Shown here piece after piece: positions 55,401 to 61,400 of a DNA stretch of 64,000 nucleotides. The translations under genes and the position numbers were made by a program. This DNA comes from Phalacrocorax aristotelis (taxonomy: Eukaryota; Chordata; Aves; Suliformes; Phalacrocoracidae), in the NCBI RefSeq assembly GCF_949628215.1, contig NC_134276.1, positions 7,095,690-7,159,689 on the forward strand, in the 5' to 3' direction. Under the pieces are notes generated by a model. The model was not told the DNA's origin. It searched no databases and worked only from the letters and a program-made list of their open reading frames with translations. Position 1 is the first letter of the stretch. Each line of letters begins with the position of its first letter.

Positions 55401-58400
55401 AAAACAACTTGCACTTTGAAGCTGCTGCACGCATCCCGGTAGTATTTACAGGAGTTGTGGATAAATCGGTAACCTAACCAGGATTTTTTTTTTTTTTTAA
55501 ATGAAGACCAGACACTGAAGTACTTAAGAAATCTTTCCTATAATTATTATTTAGGCATTCCTCTGTAGTGGTTTTGCCTAGAAGAGTAAGTTGCAGTTCT
55601 AGCACAGATAAAACAAATAGGGCTAGATGCAACTCTTGCTCATCTCGCTAGTGAGTTCTTGAGTTTTTTATCAAGGATTCATGTGCTTTGAAGCCAAGGA
55701 ACTGAACCACAGCTCCTTCTGTCAGCAAGTATTGTAGCTGCCTTTCCCATCCTGTTTATCTGTTGGATCCTGGAGTACAGGAGTATTTTAGCTTGGCAGT
55801 TGTATCTGTCCCCTGGAAACCTCACAACTCTGTGCCTCGGGAAGTGACTTGCATAGATTCATGTTTCCTTCATTACCCAGTATGGTCCGACAGTTTTTAA
55901 TAAGGAATATTTTCCTCGTCACTGCTCGCTGGCTGTTGTCCCTCAAAGCAGAGCAGGTTTTTGCTTGCTTGCAGCTAATGGCATATCCACAACAAACCTG
56001 TTGCTCCTGATGCCCCAGGTAGTAAGGAAAGTGCTTCTGTCCTGTATGCTACCTTGGTGTATTCATAACTCTTGAAAATTTTATGATGCCCAGTTACAAA
56101 AAAAACCAACAACCAACCAACCAAAAAACCCCAAACCAACAACAACAACAACAAAAATCCATGAACACAGTTTGAAGAGGGAAAAATACAGCTCCATTAT
56201 TTTTGGTTAGTTGGCTTGTTCGGTTTTTAAAGCTACCCTCAGGATGGTGTTGCATCAACTCCTCACTTAGCACCTGGGCTCTGCTATGCTAAGAGGCAGT
56301 CTTCCTCCTGAGAATTTGTTGCAGGTGTCAGGACATGACAAGTCAAAGTGAAGCAAAAAGTGATCGTGTTTAAAGAAGGATAACATACTAATTTTCAGTA
56401 TCAAACACACTGTGGAAGAAGCATGCTTTATAAGACCAAGATGGTATTAATTTAAAAAAAATAAATGTGTGGCTAATATATGTAGTAGTATTCTTGAGCA
56501 GAGAATGGATAATTCTGGACAATATAAAAATTAAACAGGTAGCTAGGTCATCCAGAGTTTAGAGATGTCAGGAGAAAACTATACTTCCTGGACTACTCTT
56601 AATTCTTACTCTTTACCGAGGAAGCAGCATGTAACTAAATCCATCTCCCTTTTCTTCTTTCTCTTGCTCTCTGGAATTGAACAGATCCTTTTTCTGCTAC
56701 TGTTGATAGTGTTGATGATGCCATTCCAAACCTAAATCCTTTCCTTACAAAAACTAACGATGCTGCTCATCTGTCTGTGTCTTCTGATGTATCTACTTTC
56801 ACCAGTAGGACACCCACACATGAAATGTTTGTTGGTAAAGTACCATTTTAAACTAATTTCCTATTTCCTAAAAACTTTAACATTATTTTAGTTTCTAAAG
56901 TATATTTGTGGGGCCTTTCAGAAACCTAAAGCTGGTCATTTGGGGCTGATTTTGTGCTACATTAGAACTTGATTTAGTAACTGTGCCATGAAAATGGTGT
57001 TAAAATTCTTGCTTGGTTACCTAGATGGTAATTCTACTGGATGTGAAGGAACTTATAGTTAAAGCAGTTGTTTGTGTGTGGTTTTACAGTCTCTTAGGCT
57101 TAGGGATTTTTAGGTAAAATACTACATATGCCTGAGACTGGAAAGAAAATGCTACTTCATTCTTCCTCAGGTTGAAACGTTCTCTTTAAACACAGCAGCT
57201 TAATCCAACTCCTATGGTAGTGGATGTTTTTCCTCCAAGAGTGTAGGCATTAACAAAACTGATAAAGCCATGCACATTCTGATGCGTGGTCTACTCAAAC
57301 TGTTTACCTAATAGGCAATAAACTAATGAATCACCTTTTAAAAACTGTTGCAATCCTACTTTGGAGGTGATTCAGCATGGCTGTCATTAGAAATCCTTCT
57401 AGCATTTCTGTTGGTGCCGCTACATAGTAACTGGGTTACTTTTCAATATGAAGAACCAAGTTAGCTTTCTTAGACTAAAAATCAATTAATTACATGTCAG
57501 TTCTGTTCTTAAGCAAAGCTAGATTTAAAGACAGTTCTGCTGCACCACTGGCTTTGTTTTTGCAGGTTGAACCCCACTAGAACTGAACATAGAAGAATCC
57601 AGACTCTTCTAACAAAGAGGTCTTTGATATCTCTGATACTTGTTAACAGAGATAAAGGGATCTCTCTAGAGATAGTCGTACCACCCACACTTTGTCACTG
57701 TAGCCAGCTAGTTTCCTAGCTTGTCTTTGGTTAGTGGCAAGAGAAAGCAAGCAAGATCAAGACAAGAACTCGTGCTGTGAACTTTTCTCTACAATTCCCA
57801 GGGAAGATTAGTTGGCTGAGGCAGTCGCATACAAATACTTTAAGCTGGTACTACTGCCTAATAAGCTGGCCTGTGCTTCTGCTCGGTCTTTCCCACGCTT
57901 CCAAAAAAACTTATATGGTTCATGTGAATGCAGAATGATCATTTGAAATACAGCTTCTTTTTTTATTATTAGTAGGGCTATTATTCACTCAGATAGGTTT
58001 CCTCTATGTAATTTGTTCTGTAGTCATACAAAAAGTTGCAGCTGTGAACAAGGAGCCTGGTGGGTGTTTGTGACACTTACTGGTTTGTGTAGTATTCATC
58101 ACGCTACAGCCCTGCAGTCGCTGGAGATGGATGACATTGATAATGTCTCATTCCCTATAGATATATCTAGAACCAAAGTGTGACCTCCTGACAGACTGAT
58201 AGGTGAAATATAAATGCAGTTTTAGCTGCAGTACGAAGTGCTACGATACTGTGAATGTGGATTTAAAATAACTCTTTCTGGTTCTTTAGATCATTACAAT
58301 CCATTTACTGAACTAAATCCCTTTGTGGCAACCAAATATGAATCCAGTATTGAGCTGTGTCCTTATACTTCAGGTATAAGAAAAATGCCTTGAAGCTTTT

Positions 58401-61400
58401 ACACTCACTTCTTTCAAGGGTGTAAAACATGGCATTTGCTTGGAAAAAAAATTAAGGTATATATCCTAATGTAGCTGTAACTCCGAAACCATGCTTTCCC
58501 CTTTTGTGTTATAGTTAATGTAAACTTGTTTCTTACTGTGTGTCTGATGTGTATTGATTTCATTCCACTGGTTCTATGCTGTTATAGTACATGTGGATTT
58601 ATAGACTGACCTGAAATTAAATTTTTGAATAGCAGATATCTTGGTTCTCGTTCTGTAACTCTCCCTCTTCTCCTTTCCTGGCTCTCTCTTGCGTGATACG
58701 CCTTATCAGATTCTTTTTGTGGTCCTCAAGCTTACCCTAATGCTTCTCATTTCCGCAATGAGCCGCCTTCTGTAGCTGGTCTATTTGGAGGTAGGTAATG
58801 GGATACAGCCTTACCACAAACACAGAAATCTGAATGTTGCGTGCCTAGAACTAGTAGGTGTTTATTGGCTACGGAAGTGCGTTGTTATGGTGGCTCCAAC
58901 TTTTATTCATGTGCTTTGTGCTAGGTGTGTTGTCACAAATGGTGTATATTTTTTCAGTTTGCGCTAAACTAAGGCATATTTAATCTAAACATGAAATGAG
59001 TATCTCCCCATTTCAGGATCTCTTGTGTGGCATGTAGCAACATGGAAACTACAAGACTTGCATGTTTGAAGTATCTTCTCATCTTACTCTACCTCATTGC
59101 TTTTAAGATGAAGGGATTGGGATGTTCTTGCTGCTTATGTCACTTGTGGATATATTACTCTTAAACAGTGCGCTAAACTAGTACAAAGCTTTGCAACAGA
59201 ACATACAAAAGAGGCATCCGCTGCATTAAATTACTGGCTAATCATTTGTGCGGCTGTGTGACGTCTGTGTAGTAACCCAATACTGATGCTGGTTCCGGAA
59301 TACCATCCTGATGGTTGTTGGAGGGGCTGAGGGCTGTGGCAGATGATCATCTCTCCAAACCAGATTGAACAGGGAATGTTGACATTGTTGCTATGCAAGG
59401 TTTAGGGATACCTTCAATAAATGGTTTCTTAAGAGCACCGTAAAGTCACATTTTTTGGGTTTAGTGTCTTTGAATAGAAATTAGCTAGAGTCATCTAACC
59501 AAAGGTTAAATACTATGCATGACTCTGTTCCCTCTGTTCCATATCCAAAAAGCAGATGATGAGTTTCTGTCAAGTCTTGTTGGTTTATTCCCTCAAAGAA
59601 ACTCCATTAAATATACTGACCTTTGCACCTTTCAAAACATCCATGTTAGAGAAAATGCCCTGGGCTGGTGGTTGATACCAGGAGTAGGATTCGATCTTTT
59701 TCAGAGGCTGATTCAAAGGAGTTGTATGTGGTTTTTTGACTTCTGGCTCATCTCATCTCGTTAGCTTCACAAAGCTCGAAACTTTCTACAATGCAAGAGC
59801 AGGAAACTCGGCTTGTTTCAGTTAAGGCCATTTTCTAAAGGAAAATATGAGCTATTGTAAGGCAAGTTTTCCATTGGTACAGGCACGGTTTTAAGAGTTG
59901 CAGCACATCCCATCAAAGGAATTCCTGTCCGCAGCTCAGAGTCTCTGAAATGGCTTGTTACAACTTGACGGTATACTTGTCATAAAGATACTCATTTTGT
60001 TTTGTTGATTATTTACTCCTGACCTCTTCCCATTGCTGCTTCCCATGTTTTGCTGTATGCTGTTTTCTTTCACTTGTGTTTAATGTAAAGTACTCTTTTT
60101 GAATTCTTTGCGATAGATGCTTTTGAGTTACGAGCTGTATGTTCCTTTAGGACAAATAGGAGGGAACAGGTAATCCAAATTTGTTTTTTTCTGTGAAGTT
60201 TTTGTTCAGGGATAGCATCCTATAGTTACTAATTTTTCAGGTGAAGTGTGACTTATTTCAGGAAAACAGTGAGATGGAAATGAGGTGCTGTCCAGCAAGC
60301 TAAACGAAATCCAAGAAATACTAATTGTCAGTTATTTCTGCTCACTGGTTTACTGCTGAAGTATTTGTGAGCCTTTAATTTCTCAGTATCATGAAAATTT
60401 CTGTTAGAAAACAGAAAAGCTAATTTTCAAGATGCCATTGGATTTTTTTGGTGCTTTTCATATAGAGTAATAATTACTTCTGTAATTGCCTGAATATTGA
60501 GATGATGTACATGCATGCTTGTGTGCGTGATCATGGATGACATTAAACCCCACAATTTTAGAAGCAAATCAGCATTTGCTTCCATATTACTGAACTACCA
60601 ACTCAGTACTGCTGCACGTCATATACAATGCTTGGAACTGCAATAAATTTTCACAGTATTGGAAAAAAAGTGTATTTGGAGAACACTGCTTTATGGATAC
60701 GTAGAAGGAGATAAATGGAGTAAGTTCAGACAGGAATAAGAGTTGAAAATTGGTTTTAACTCCCTGTATCTTGCCACAAGAACTAGAAACTTACCTGCAA
60801 AGCATTGTTACCTGCAAAACCTGTGTGCAAAAATAACTAAGCAAGTGCTATAAAAATTATTAGTACTAAGAGTGTCTAATCATGGGCATTACTAGTCAGG
60901 TACCTTGGGATGGTTTGGACCTTACTGCAGTTCTTACTAAGAGAACTGCTCAACTAATATAAAACGTGGAGGGAATAATCTTCTTCAGACAGGTAATCTT
61001 GAAACAGATTCTGTACCCAGCCAGCTGCTTTTCCTGGAGAAACATAGTGGTTATTTCCTCAATCATTTTATTGTAAGTATTTGGTAAAAGAATAAGGAAG
61101 ATGTGAATAGTTAGTCCAGAGATTTAGCAGCTGGGGGAGGAGAGTCTTTTATGGCCTGTCTGTCCAGTTTTTAAGACAAAACCTTTCTTTGGAGGAGTAA
61201 CCCCAAATAAACTTCAGATAAACTCCTTCCACCCCTTTCTCTTGCATGCATCTCAGCGTCAGGGTGTAATCAGCACTTTTGAGGTATTCCTAGTCTTTCG
61301 GCGGTACTTAAGCCAAACAAATATGTAGATTATTTGTCTTGCATAAATAAGGTGGATTCATGGGAAATGCTTATAAAAACGTTCAACTGCTTTTTTTTTC

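Larger units (their letters stand above)
51703..56684 (+). other. PICALM: Intron 12 (4,982 bp)
   Basis: GT-AG intron, the second longest in the window. It contains a well-kept MIR-like SINE (53585-53745), a T15 run (55484-55498), an A/C-rich low-complexity stretch (56097-56157) and a strong-looking but unused acceptor near 54790. The remaining sequence shows nothing I can name. Confidence 0.8.

Noticed and set aside
60117-60169. Possible extra 53-nt exon in intron 15 (acceptor GCGATAG, donor CAG|GTAATC)
   Set aside because: It enters in the right phase and is open, but its length shifts the frame so exon 16 would hit a stop. It has no recognised motif and a modest pyrimidine tract. It could be a poison exon, but only RNA data would show that.
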